Positions 27,954 to 36,140 of a stretch of 64,000 nucleotides of DNA are shown one piece after another. Under the pieces are notes generated by a model. It worked only from the letters and a program-made list of their open reading frames with translations. It was not told the origin of the DNA and made no database searches. Numbering within the stretch: the first letter of the stretch is position 1; every line of letters begins with the position of its first letter. Source of the stretch: Marinarcus sediminis (GTDB taxonomy: Bacteria; Campylobacterota; Campylobacteria; Campylobacterales; Arcobacteraceae); NCBI RefSeq assembly GCF_048571275.1, contig NZ_CP182357.1, positions 1,736,001 to 1,800,000 on the forward strand. Direction: 5' to 3'. The translations under genes and the position numbers were made by a program.

Positions 27954-28271
27954 ATGTCAGTATTAGCTAAGAGCGAAATTTTATCAAAGTTAAAAGAGTT
28001 AAAGCCACAATTTAACAAAGAGGGTTTTATTATTAAAGCACTGTTTGGTTCTTATTCTAGAGATGAAGCTACCCAAAACAGTGATATAGATATATTAGTA
28101 GAAGCTACCCCTGAATTTGCAAATAAATATGGTTTTCAAGCTATTAGCAGAATAAAAGAGATTCAATCAGAAATGAGCTTATTATTTGGAGTACCTGTTG
28201 ATTTAGCAGATAGTTCAGGCATGGGAAAAACTGCTAAAAAATTTATTTTAGACAGAGCCATATATGTCTAA
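27954..28271 (+). CDS. MntA-type minimal nucleotidyltransferase antitoxin
   Basis: A 105-residue protein with the minimal nucleotidyltransferase signature: GSYSR at 32-36, then SDIDIL with Asp44 and Asp46 as metal ligands. Partnered with the HEPN protein encoded 8 bp inside its 3' end, it fits the MntA antitoxin, which AMPylates HepT. An AAAAGGAA ribosome site precedes the ATG. Confidence 0.88.
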   Translation: MSVLAKSEILSKLKELKPQFNKEGFIIKALFGSYSRDEATQNSDIDILVEATPEFANKYGFQAISRIKEIQSEMSLLFGVPVDLADSSGMGKTAKKFILDRAIYV

Positions 28272-28626
28272 AGAATCTATAAGTAAAATATACTTAATAA
28301 TAGAAAAAATAGAGTATATTGAAAAAATTGTCAATGACAGTGGAAATATAACACAAGCACTCGAAGATGTTATAACAATAAGACCTGCAATTTTAATGCA
28401 CTTAACTGCCATAGCAGAACAATTCGACAAACTAAAAAAATCACATGCCGATGATATATTAAATCAATTTGACAAAGATGACTTAAAAGGTCTATATGAT
28501 GTTAGAACCTATATTGCTCACGATTACGAAGGCATAAATTTAGCCATTATAGAGTGGATTATTAGAAATGGTTTACCTAAATTTAAGATGCAATGTGAAA
28601 AAGTTATTGAAAATATGGGTAATTAG
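28264..28626 (+). CDS. HepT-type HEPN RNase toxin (DUF86)
   Basis: A 120-residue helical protein with the HEPN active-site pattern R-x4-H in RTYIAHDYEG (Arg81, His86, Tyr88). In characterised pairs HepT cleaves RNA and is silenced by AMPylation of the tyrosine in this motif. It overlaps the MntA-like gene by 8 bp, a normal toxin-antitoxin arrangement. The pair could be a defence element or a stabiliser of the accessory region. Confidence 0.88.
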   Translation: MSKESISKIYLIIEKIEYIEKIVNDSGNITQALEDVITIRPAILMHLTAIAEQFDKLKKSHADDILNQFDKDDLKGLYDVRTYIAHDYEGINLAIIEWIIRNGLPKFKMQCEKVIENMGN

Positions 28627-28750
28627 ATATTCTGTCACCAGAATTTAACACACGTTAACTCCCATAATATTTTTTCAATTTTCATTGAATTATTCCTTGT
28701 GCTTGCACTCTCTTTGAGAAAAATTATATTCATTGATTTGATTTGAATAT

Positions 28751-28792
28751 AATTAAGTATCTGCCCCCAGAATTTAAGTATCCTGTCCCCAG
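28751..28792 (+). repeat. Tandem copies of the GTATCCTGTCCCCAGAATT repeat, left side
   Basis: Two units lie head to tail, about 20 and 22 bases, the first reading CTGCCCCCAG and the second CCTGTCCCCAG, each preceded by AATT(T)AAGTAT. A weaker unit (TCTGTCACCAGAATTTAA) sits near 28,630. Related units occur at 35,247-35,271 (inverted), 35,368-35,390 and 36,141-36,166. The rest of 28,627-28,850 shows no gene. Confidence 0.8.
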
Positions 28793-28851
28793 AATTTTAT
28801 GATTTGAGTTTGGTTAATGCTATAAATGTTTGATGAATTAATAAAATGATT

Positions 28852-29128
28852 TTATAGAGTTCTCTGTAAATGGACATGATTATCTAATTTGATGGTTTTA
28901 TCATTCTTTACAATGATTTCTAACACATTATATGAAAGCTTGTCAAGAATTTTTATATCAAAGTCAGGGTGATGGAAACTATAAAGTTCGAATGTGTTTT
29001 TTTATACGGTCATCTGTTTTATAAATGTTTGTTGGATAGGTATAGTTTTCTACATATAAATCATAAAGATAATGTTTTGAGAGTTGTTGAATAATGGTAA
29101 GAAATTGAGTATTTTTAGAAGTTTCCAT
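28852..29128 (-). pseudogene. Frameshifted small gene, product unknown
   Basis: Read on the minus strand, the frame begins METSKNTQFLTIIQQLSKH at 29,128 and runs 49 codons to a stop. Shifting one base at the A7/T7 run near 29,000 restores a second open stretch (starts FELYSFHHPDFDIKIL) that ends in TAA at 28,852. Together this gives about 90 residues. A homopolymer frameshift in a once-intact gene is the simplest reading. The family is not recognised. Confidence 0.5.
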
Positions 29129-29204
29129 GAATAATTATAACAATTATATAACAATTATACAACTTTAATATGTTAGAATAAGCCAATTAACTTATGGAGA
29201 AGAG

Positions 29205-32096
29205 ATGGATACTTGTTCAAAAAGAAAATGTGAAACTAAGTTATATAATGAATTTAAACATTGTATTTTTCATTGTGATAAAAAAGACTTTACAGAACAA
29301 AATATTATTAATTTTTGGCAAGAGTTGAGAAGTAAATATATAGCATACGATAATTATGGAAGATTTTTAGAAGACATGGAAATTACTGATGTAAACTTTC
29401 CTAAGTTTGAAGTGTTCAATCGACATAGTAGAAATAATAATTTTTACAAGTCTATAAGTTATTCTAGAGATATTTATAATAAAAACTTAATTTTTAAAAA
29501 TTGTGTATTTTATGGAGATTTTAATCTGATTCATTTCTCTTTAAATTGTAATGTGGTTTTTGAGAACTGTACGTTTCATGGAGATATCATTGCATCAATA
29601 ATTGATAATTGTGAGTTCATATCATGTGAATTTAAAAATGCAATATCTTTGAATAAGTGTAGGTATAAAAAATTAAAAATCTCAAGTAATACAAAATTTA
29701 TTAAAGAAGTAAATTTTAACGTACAAGAAGAATTAGATATTCAAGATACAGTTTTCAGAAGTAATTTTTCGTTAAATGGAAACCATAAACTAGAAGCAAA
29801 TATTCAAAATAATCAGTTTGATAAAGAATTTATAACTAGTGGAATAGAGATACTAAAAGTCAATGATACAATTTTAAAATCGAATGTATTTTTTAAGAAT
29901 TATCATAATGAGATATATTTAGAAAATTTAAATTTTATTAAAACTGTATCCTTTGAAGATTCAAATTTTCTTGAAGTGAAGAATGCTAAATTCAATCAAA
30001 ATAGTATTTTTAAAGAAAATGGTCTACAAATAGTTAAGTTTATAACTTCTGAAGTAACTAATCTTGAGCTAAATACTTTAAAAGAATTAAGTATTCAAGA
30101 GTCTACAATTAATGGTGAAATTAATTTAGTAACAATAGATACATTACTTTCTATTGAAAATTCCAAATTACTTAATAGAGTAAAAACAAGAGATATTAAA
30201 AATGTAACTATTCATAAATCATATTTTTTTCAAGATTTTATGCAAGAACAAGAGTGTAATGATTTTATAGTAAATAATTCTATTTTTTTAAACCTTGAAA
30301 TTTTCACTTCAAATAAGGTACTTCTTAATAGTTGTACTATCACTAAGAAACTTACTTTAGAAGGTGAAAACTATGAAATAGTAGAAGTTCATAACTGTGC
30401 TATATTTGAAGAATTAAATTTATCAAGTAGCAAAGATATATCAATTAAAAATTTAAAAAAGAATCCATTATTAAAAATAAAAGGCGATGAATATACAAAT
30501 GTAGACATTCAGCAATCTAGAATCTCAGAATTACATAGTCCAATGATGAAGAAGTTAGAAGTCAAAAGGGATTCAATTATAAAGAGATTGAATATAGATA
30601 ACATTAGTGATATTATTTTAGAAAATACAAAAATTAAAGAAGATTGTATTTTTTCAACATCATTGGAAAGAATAGATATAAAAAACGATTCGGTCTTCTA
30701 TAAGAATATTGAATGTAATGATATAAAAATTATAGTCATTGAGCATTCACAATTAAAGGGGGATTTTATTATTAATGGACAAGTAGATACATTGTCAATT
30801 GCAATGTCTCAAGTAATTGGTAAATTTAAATCTTCAAAGATAAATGCTTTATCATTTACCAATTCAGATTTTCAAGATGAATTAAATTTAGAAAAATTAC
30901 AGTGTAATCATTTTGCAGTAATTGATTCAAAGTTTGCTAAACTAATTGATTTGAAAAATTCTTTTCTAGAAAAAATTGAGTTTCATTCTGTTGAAAATAT
31001 AGGAGAGACACGAACAATTTTTAATGGAGAAATTGATTTTAGTTTCTCTGAGATACAAGAGATTATAATTGAAAATGCAATATTTAATAAAACTATAATT
31101 TTTAATCATTTAAAGAACATATTCGAATTTAATAAATTAAAGAATATTAATTTTAACGAAAGAGTATTAATTAATAATACAGCATTAAAAGATTTATTTG
31201 ATGATTCTGAAAATCTTTACTTAAAAGAGTTAAGTATATCAAAATCTAAATTATCAACTAATGATAATCTTATTAATAAAATTGGTAAGAAAGAAATTTA
31301 TTTATACAATTTGAAGATTGACAACTTTTCAATGAAAGAGGTTGTGTTTCAAAATAATATAAATTTTGAAAATATTGAAAGTAAAAATTTTGAGATATCA
31401 AATTCTAATATTGAAAAGGTTTTTAGAGTAAGACAATGTGTTATTGAAAACTTTATTAGTATAGATAATATATTTGAAGACTTACAAATTATAGATAATA
31501 GGTACAATAAGCATAAGTCAACAGAAAGAGATATTAATCTATCAAATACTACAGTGAAAAGTGGTGTATTTGATAAGTTAAAATTTGATAACTTTATAAT
31601 GAATGATGCACATGTGAGTGAAGCTAAAATTGGATATGTTAAATTTAAAAATGCAAGTCGAGAAACAAATAGATTTTTTAAAAATTATTATGACTCTATT
31701 AGTGATTATATAACAGCCAATACTTATTATCAACGTGAAATGATTGAACAAATGAAAGAGTGTAAAAGTTGGAAATCATCTGAGTGGTGGATTTTAATTT
31801 TTAATAAAGTAATTTCAAATTTTGGGCAAAATTGGGTTTTCCCTGTTCTTTGGATGTTATTCATAACTTTGCTTTTATATCGTGTAGCTAATTTTGATTT
31901 GTTATCTATGAATGGTTTTAGAGAAAATCATGTTACTTGGATGATTAATGATATATTGAAATTCTCCAATCCTTTTAGTAAAACAGCAGTTGGTTATTAT
32001 GGAATGTTTTATTGGGCTTGGATAGTTCACAAACTACTAATGACAGCCTTCATTTATCATTTTATTATTGCAATAAAACGTAAAACTAGAAGATAA
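29205..32096 (+). CDS. Large beta-helix (pentapeptide-like) protein with C-terminal membrane anchor
   Basis: A 963-residue protein. The N-terminus has four cysteines (Cys4, 9, 20, 24), a possible small zinc site. Residues of about 85-840 form a long solenoid of short strands with recurring N-C/S-x-F and hydrophobic-x-N-S patterns (LIFKNCVFYGDF, VVFENCTFHGD), as in pentapeptide-repeat or right-handed beta-helix proteins. The C-terminus, after FFKNYYDSISDYITANTYYQ, has two membrane segments (about 876-895 and 930-957) and ends KRKTRR. First gene of a co-directional cluster with two nuclease-like proteins. Function unknown; a membrane effector or sensor is an inference. Confidence 0.75.
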   Translation: MDTCSKRKCETKLYNEFKHCIFHCDKKDFTEQNIINFWQELRSKYIAYDNYGRFLEDMEITDVNFPKFEVFNRHSRNNNFYKSISYSRDIYNKNLIFKNCVFYGDFNLIHFSLNCNVVFENCTFHGDIIASIIDNCEFISCEFKNAISLNKCRYKKLKISSNTKFIKEVNFNVQEELDIQDTVFRSNFSLNGNHKLEANIQNNQFDKEFITSGIEILKVNDTILKSNVFFKNYHNEIYLENLNFIKTVSFEDSNFLEVKNAKFNQNSIFKENGLQIVKFITSEVTNLELNTLKELSIQESTINGEINLVTIDTLLSIENSKLLNRVKTRDIKNVTIHKSYFFQDFMQEQECNDFIVNNSIFLNLEIFTSNKVLLNSCTITKKLTLEGENYEIVEVHNCAIFEELNLSSSKDISIKNLKKNPLLKIKGDEYTNVDIQQSRISELHSPMMKKLEVKRDSIIKRLNIDNISDIILENTKIKEDCIFSTSLERIDIKNDSVFYKNIECNDIKIIVIEHSQLKGDFIINGQVDTLSIAMSQVIGKFKSSKINALSFTNSDFQDELNLEKLQCNHFAVIDSKFAKLIDLKNSFLEKIEFHSVENIGETRTIFNGEIDFSFSEIQEIIIENAIFNKTIIFNHLKNIFEFNKLKNINFNERVLINNTALKDLFDDSENLYLKELSISKSKLSTNDNLINKIGKKEIYLYNLKIDNFSMKEVVFQNNINFENIESKNFEISNSNIEKVFRVRQCVIENFISIDNIFEDLQIIDNRYNKHKSTERDINLSNTTVKSGVFDKLKFDNFIMNDAHVSEAKIGYVKFKNASRETNRFFKNYYDSISDYITANTYYQREMIEQMKECKSWKSSEWWILIFNKVISNFGQNWVFPVLWMLFITLLLYRVANFDLLSMNGFRENHVTWMINDILKFSNPFSKTAVGYYGMFYWAWIVHKLLMTAFIYHFIIAIKRKTRR

Positions 32097-32123
32097 AATA
32101 GATATAAGTAAAGGATTTTGTAT

Positions 32124-32237
32124 ATGGTTTTAAAAGATGAATCATTTGATTCAGTAAACAAAAGAGTTTCTGAAAATTTTATCGAGTTACAACATACTGA
32201 AAGTGAACATTTGTTTAATGAAATGAGAATTTCATGA
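32124..32237 (+). CDS. 37-residue protein overlapping the HNH gene
   Basis: An ORF of 37 codons starting MVLKDESFDSVNKRV and ending NEMRIS, preceded by AAAGGA 11 bp upstream and joined to the HNH gene by an ATGA overlap at 32,234-32,237. It is acidic and probably helical. Start signal, spacing and overlap support translation. It could be an antitoxin-like or adaptor peptide, but no family is recognised. Confidence 0.55.
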   Translation: MVLKDESFDSVNKRVSENFIELQHTESEHLFNEMRIS

Positions 32238-32809
32238 ATAGAAAAAATTTTAACAATGATACCTTCATCAAATTACATAGTTTTTCACAGTTAACATATG
32301 ATGAAATAGAAAAAGCAATGAATATTAGTCGTGCTGAAGTACAAAAGTTATATAAAAGTTGTAAAAATGAAATCTCGTATATGCAAGGTATCCGAAATAA
32401 ATTTAATAAAAAAAGATTTCTCAAAGAATTTATGTTTAAAGATTTTAATGAATTCTACGATTGGTATGAAAGTCAGCCCAAAAGTTGTTGTTATTGTGGG
32501 ATTACCCAGGAAGATGCACTTGAAACAAAAGTATATGATAATTTAACAAGAAAAACTAGAGGTAAATCACTTGAAATCGAAAGAGTTGTTACCTTTCCTA
32601 AAGAAAAGAATCTTTATACTTATAAAAATTGTAGATTAGCATGTCATGTATGTAATAATGCAAAAAGTGATTTTATTGATGTTGAAGATTTTAAATTTAT
32701 TGCAAAAGGTATTAATGATTTTTGGAGTAAAAAATTAAATAGAAAAATTGATTTGCCAACTGAAGTATATGATACCTTTAGTTTAAAAAAGGAAAAAATT
32801 GATAAATAA
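32234..32809 (+). CDS. HNH-type nuclease with N-terminal helix-turn-helix-like region
   Basis: A 191-residue protein. The N-terminal 45 residues (LTYDEIEKAMNISRAEVQKL) look like a helix-turn-helix. The C-terminal half has zinc pairs CCYC (Cys85/Cys88) and CHVC (Cys137/Cys140), followed by NNAKSD, typical of an HNH/zinc nuclease. The usual first histidine after the acidic LEIE is Arg117 here, a variant also found in the RGKxLEIxR group of HNH proteins. Membership is clear; catalytic activity is not certain. Confidence 0.8.
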   Translation: MNRKNFNNDTFIKLHSFSQLTYDEIEKAMNISRAEVQKLYKSCKNEISYMQGIRNKFNKKRFLKEFMFKDFNEFYDWYESQPKSCCYCGITQEDALETKVYDNLTRKTRGKSLEIERVVTFPKEKNLYTYKNCRLACHVCNNAKSDFIDVEDFKFIAKGINDFWSKKLNRKIDLPTEVYDTFSLKKEKIDK

Positions 32810-33167
32810 AACACAACTAATTTTAGCTTTACTCGGGATAGTTATTGCATTATGTGCATGGTTGTTTCCTGTTCAAAATATTAAAAAAACAGAAAATTTT
32901 AATAATACAGTAACATCAAAAATAAAAACAGCTAATTTAAAAATACTTGGTTCAAATGTAAAAGTGAAGGTTAAGAAAGGTAAATATTTTTATACAGGTG
33001 GTGAATTAAATTCTGCTAACTCTGAATCTATAGTTTATATAAATGAAAAACAACAATTGGTAATAGATATTGCAGGTGCATATGTTGATATATACATAGA
33101 TGAATTAATTAGAGAGAATGTAGTTATTAATAACTATGGTACTAATTTAAAAATAAAAAAAATATAG
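32799..33167 (+). CDS. Small membrane-anchored protein, unknown function
   Basis: A 122-residue protein with one N-terminal membrane segment (about residues 6-24, LILALLGIVIALCAWLF) and a beta-rich tail. The start is TTG at 32,799 with AAAAGGA 5-6 bp upstream, inside the last codons of the HNH gene, and no ATG is available before the membrane segment. The tail repeats short polar beta-strands (LKILGSNVKVKVKKG, VVINNYGTNLKIKKI), resembling the solenoid style of the 29,205 protein. Unrecognised family. Confidence 0.6.
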   Translation: MINKTQLILALLGIVIALCAWLFPVQNIKKTENFNNTVTSKIKTANLKILGSNVKVKVKKGKYFYTGGELNSANSESIVYINEKQQLVIDIAGAYVDIYIDELIRENVVINNYGTNLKIKKI

Positions 33168-33174
33168 GATATTG

Positions 33175-35106
33175 ATGAATAATATACCTTTCCCTTCTGT
33201 TCCAAAGTCAAAAGAGATAGATGAACGAGCAAAAGAAATTTTTTTACTTCAACGTCCTTCTAATTGGTTATTGCTAGACATAGATGGAAATAAAGATTTT
33301 GGTTTAGACTTCCTTGTTCAGTTTAAAGAAGAAAGTTTTATTAAATATAATTTTTTTCTTCAGTTAAAAGGAATTCAAAGTCAAAATAAAATAACGACCA
33401 CTGATATACAAACACAAATTAAAGTATCAACTTTAAACTATTATAGGAATAATGGCTTAGTGGTTCTTGTGTTTTGTGATGTTAATGAGGAAAAGTGTTA
33501 TTATGAGTTTTTACATATTATATTAAATAATTTAAATGAAAACAAACGTTATCTAGATGATTCTCAAAAAACATATTTGATTAAGGTACCTAAAAATCAA
33601 CTGCTTGATAAGACTTTAATAATTAATAATGAACTTGAATGTTATGCAAATGGCGTATATGATGTACATAGACAACTAAGCATTATTGATGAATATAAAA
33701 TTGAAGACTTATTTATCGATAACGAAGAAAACTATAAACCTTATAAAAGTATTTATAATGGACATTATGTGAATCAAAAAGGAAGAGTTCATTTAGATTC
33801 ATTTATTCCTCATAATTTTTCTTTTAATATCTCTTGTATGATTACATTCAAGTTATCAGATTCAAAAAATGTTTTGATTACTCCTAAAAAAAATATAATA
33901 TTAAAAACTTTATTTAGTGGTTATAAATCAAAAGCAACTTCTTCTTCTCGAAAATGGTTAGTTGGACATTATGACAATAGTTTTATTATTCAAATTGGCG
34001 ATGCAAGATTGAGTGTACCTTTACAAGTTGTAATAGATTTGAGTGATATGCTTGATGAACTATTTGAAATATATACAGCGAAAATAGATGAATTTGAAAC
34101 TAAATTGAAGTCAAAATTGTTTTCAACTTCTTCAGTTTATAATGAAGGTTTTAAAATAATGAAAATAAAGAGGGGCTTATGGTACTACATACATAAGTTT
34201 GCAGAAAAACATACCTATGATAATAAAAGTGAGTCAGAGTGGAATATATTTGGTTATGATAGGTTTTGTTTAAGAGTTCATTTAAAAGAAAAACCATTCC
34301 TTTGGTCAGGTAATATTATTTTAATGCCTGAAAGATATACTGATTATACTAATTACAAAAATGATGATGATGAAGTTGTATTAACATGGAATAGTTTACC
34401 TCCAGAAACTTATGAACGGAAAGATAATATTGATAATATATTAAGTGTGGATGAAGTATATAAGTGGTTAACTACAAAACTAATTCCTTATATTATATAT
34501 GATTTAGAAAAAGAAAAATTGGTTCCATATTATAAACAAGAAAAAGTTGCTTTTTTAAAGATATTTAAGTTAACAAAAACAATAAGTTCTATGAAAAAAC
34601 CAACTTTTGAAGAGTTCCTAAAAGTTTTTGATATAAAAAAATATGTAATATTCGATTATTATGAAAAGTATAGTACAGGCAATAAACTATTAGATACTGT
34701 GAATGATTTACAAAGCTTTTACAGAGTTCAAAGAGATATATTTATTGATATTACAAAACTAATCAGCCTATACGATGGTTTATGTTTACTTTTTAAAAAA
34801 AATAAAAACAGTAGTAACTTAAATTATCTACGTGGTAATTTAAATGATTTAATTATAGATGGTGAGTTGACCTCTGAGAAGTTTATCAAAGAAATAAAGA
34901 AAAAAATAAAATCTTTAAATAGTGGTACAGTCAATGAATTTAGATTAGACCTGATATTAAGATGTTATATAGTCTTAGTAGAAGATAATATTGATGTATT
35001 AGATGAAGATTTAATTAATCAAATTCAAAATAAATTAAAAGATGTTATTAAACATACAAACCTATTAAAAGTTTGTGAACGTGAGTTATTAAGAGTGAAT
35101 GAGTAA
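33175..35106 (+). CDS. DUF4365-domain protein (PD-(D/E)XK nuclease-like)
   Basis: A 643-residue protein. The N-terminal 150 residues match the DUF4365 pattern: NWLLLDIDGNKDFGLDF with Asp45, then FFLQLKG with Gln63-x-Lys65, and VVLVFCDVNEEKCYYEF. This spacing is that of a PD-(D/E)XK-type nuclease core. The remaining 490 residues are unrecognised and lack membrane segments. The ATG at 33,175 is preferred over TTG 33,172. Last gene of the cluster; DUF4365 proteins are frequent in defence islands. Confidence 0.72.
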   Translation: MNNIPFPSVPKSKEIDERAKEIFLLQRPSNWLLLDIDGNKDFGLDFLVQFKEESFIKYNFFLQLKGIQSQNKITTTDIQTQIKVSTLNYYRNNGLVVLVFCDVNEEKCYYEFLHIILNNLNENKRYLDDSQKTYLIKVPKNQLLDKTLIINNELECYANGVYDVHRQLSIIDEYKIEDLFIDNEENYKPYKSIYNGHYVNQKGRVHLDSFIPHNFSFNISCMITFKLSDSKNVLITPKKNIILKTLFSGYKSKATSSSRKWLVGHYDNSFIIQIGDARLSVPLQVVIDLSDMLDELFEIYTAKIDEFETKLKSKLFSTSSVYNEGFKIMKIKRGLWYYIHKFAEKHTYDNKSESEWNIFGYDRFCLRVHLKEKPFLWSGNIILMPERYTDYTNYKNDDDEVVLTWNSLPPETYERKDNIDNILSVDEVYKWLTTKLIPYIIYDLEKEKLVPYYKQEKVAFLKIFKLTKTISSMKKPTFEEFLKVFDIKKYVIFDYYEKYSTGNKLLDTVNDLQSFYRVQRDIFIDITKLISLYDGLCLLFKKNKNSSNLNYLRGNLNDLIIDGELTSEKFIKEIKKKIKSLNSGTVNEFRLDLILRCYIVLVEDNIDVLDEDLINQIQNKLKDVIKHTNLLKVCERELLRVNE

Positions 35107-35137
35107 GAAAATGAATAATTAAAAGCTTGAATTTTAC

Positions 35138-35157
35138 TGTGCCCAAATTGTGCCCAA
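35138..35157 (+). repeat. Direct repeat TGTGCCCAA, possible recombination site
   Basis: TGTGCCCAA occurs at 35,138-35,146 and again at 35,149-35,157, 11 bp apart, just after the DUF4365 gene. Pairs of this kind are seen near integrase attachment regions, but no integrase gene is present here. The rest of 35,107-35,428 holds two repeat units and no gene. Confidence 0.4.
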
Positions 35158-35246
35158 TATTAATGAAAAATGACTCAATGACATAAAGTGATAGAGTTAC
35201 AAAGTCCGATTTTATGGTTATTTGTTGTTTTTAATAGTTCTCTAAA

Positions 35247-35271
35247 AATTCCGGGGACAGGATACATAATT
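35247..35271 (-). repeat. GTATCCTGTCCCCAGAATT-type repeat, inverted copy
   Basis: Reads AATTCCGGGGACAGGATAC on the plus strand, the reverse complement of the left-side units at 28,751-28,792. The orientation makes the units inverted relative to each other on the two sides of the five-gene cluster. Confidence 0.8.
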
Positions 35272-35367
35272 ACAAATTATAAAAAAGTTTAATCATAAAA
35301 ATTACCCAATAATTGGAATAGTTTGTAGAAAGAAAAGCCGGGATTAAGAGTGAAAGAGACTTAGTCT

Positions 35368-35390
35368 ATTTAAGTATCCTGTCCCCAGAA
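35368..35390 (+). repeat. GTATCCTGTCCCCAGAATT-type repeat, forward copy
   Basis: TTTAAGTATCCTGTCCCCAG matches the second left-side unit exactly over 20 bases. Confidence 0.8.
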
Positions 35391-35428
35391 ATCTTAAGGT
35401 TATTTTATCTTAGGTTAAATGACAATTA

Positions 35429-35758
35429 TCAAAGTTTTGCCAACATAACTAAAATAAATGGAACATGGTGTTTAGGAGCACTGACAATATCAAATATTTT
35501 ACATGTTACACCTGCAAAATTTAAAATATCGTCTTTTGTATATTCATGTTCGTAGGCATTATTGAGTAACTCTAAAGTCTTTTGCGATACTACTTCTAAA
35601 TCATCACAATTAACACTATCTTCATCAAGTGTTTTTACAAATTTACAGGCGTGTGGGAATGTTTCGAATAGCTCTTTTAACTCTTGTTCTTCAATACCTT
35701 CTAAAAGTTGTGGGTACTTATGAAAAAAATCGCTTATCTCTTGAAATTTACAAACCAT
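35429..35758 (-). CDS. Hypothetical protein
   Basis: A 109-residue acidic, probably helical protein (MVCKFQEISDFFHKYPQLLEG) on the minus strand, with no recognised family. It lies between repeat copies on the right edge of the accessory region, with AT-rich promoter-like sequence (ACTATA, TATAAT-like) upstream near 35,785. AGGAAT before the ATG is a plausible ribosome site. Confidence 0.55.
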   Translation of the reverse strand: MVCKFQEISDFFHKYPQLLEGIEEQELKELFETFPHACKFVKTLDEDSVNCDDLEVVSQKTLELLNNAYEHEYTKDDILNFAGVTCKIFDIVSAPKHHVPFILVMLAKL

Positions 35759-35819
35759 GTGATTCCTTTGTGTTTATTTTTTACTATACAAAAAGTGTAC
35801 CATGTGATTTTGCTTATTA

Positions 35820-35886
35820 AATCTATATAATAAGTCCTCTTTTTAAAAATTTCAGCGTCAAAGCCATTGTTTTATTCAGTTACATA
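35820..35886 (+). repeat. 67-bp direct repeat, right copy
   Basis: Same orientation as 27,651-27,717, four mismatches. The sequence diverges after TACATA, where the left copy continues into a near-palindrome. Confidence 0.85.
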
Positions 35887-36024
35887 ATACAAGCATAAGC
35901 TAAACCGCAATGGTGTATGAATTTCAGTAACAATTTCCATAATCGTGACTGCAATATATCTTCTGCTTCAACTATTTAAGATGACTTACAATACCATTGA
36001 AAGATGAAATTTTATGGAGAGCCA

Positions 36025-36123
36025 ATGCAATTAAACGAATTTAAAATTTTTATAAAACAAAATGCACCTTGGATATATGCGACTATTACAAATGAATTGA
36101 CAAAAAATTCTAATACAAAATAA
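36025..36123 (+). pseudogene. Truncated paralogue of the gene at 37,159
   Basis: The first 19 codons repeat the start of the 37,159 gene almost exactly at DNA level (two mismatches over 57 bases). About ten more residues are weakly similar, then the frame stops after 32 codons. It has no matching upstream sequence. Probably a decayed partial copy. Confidence 0.65.
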
Positions 36124-36140
36124 TTTATTAAAATTCTAGT

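Noticed and set aside
27954..28626. MntA/HepT pair as a novel system
   Set aside because: Motifs and overlap match a well-described toxin-antitoxin type.
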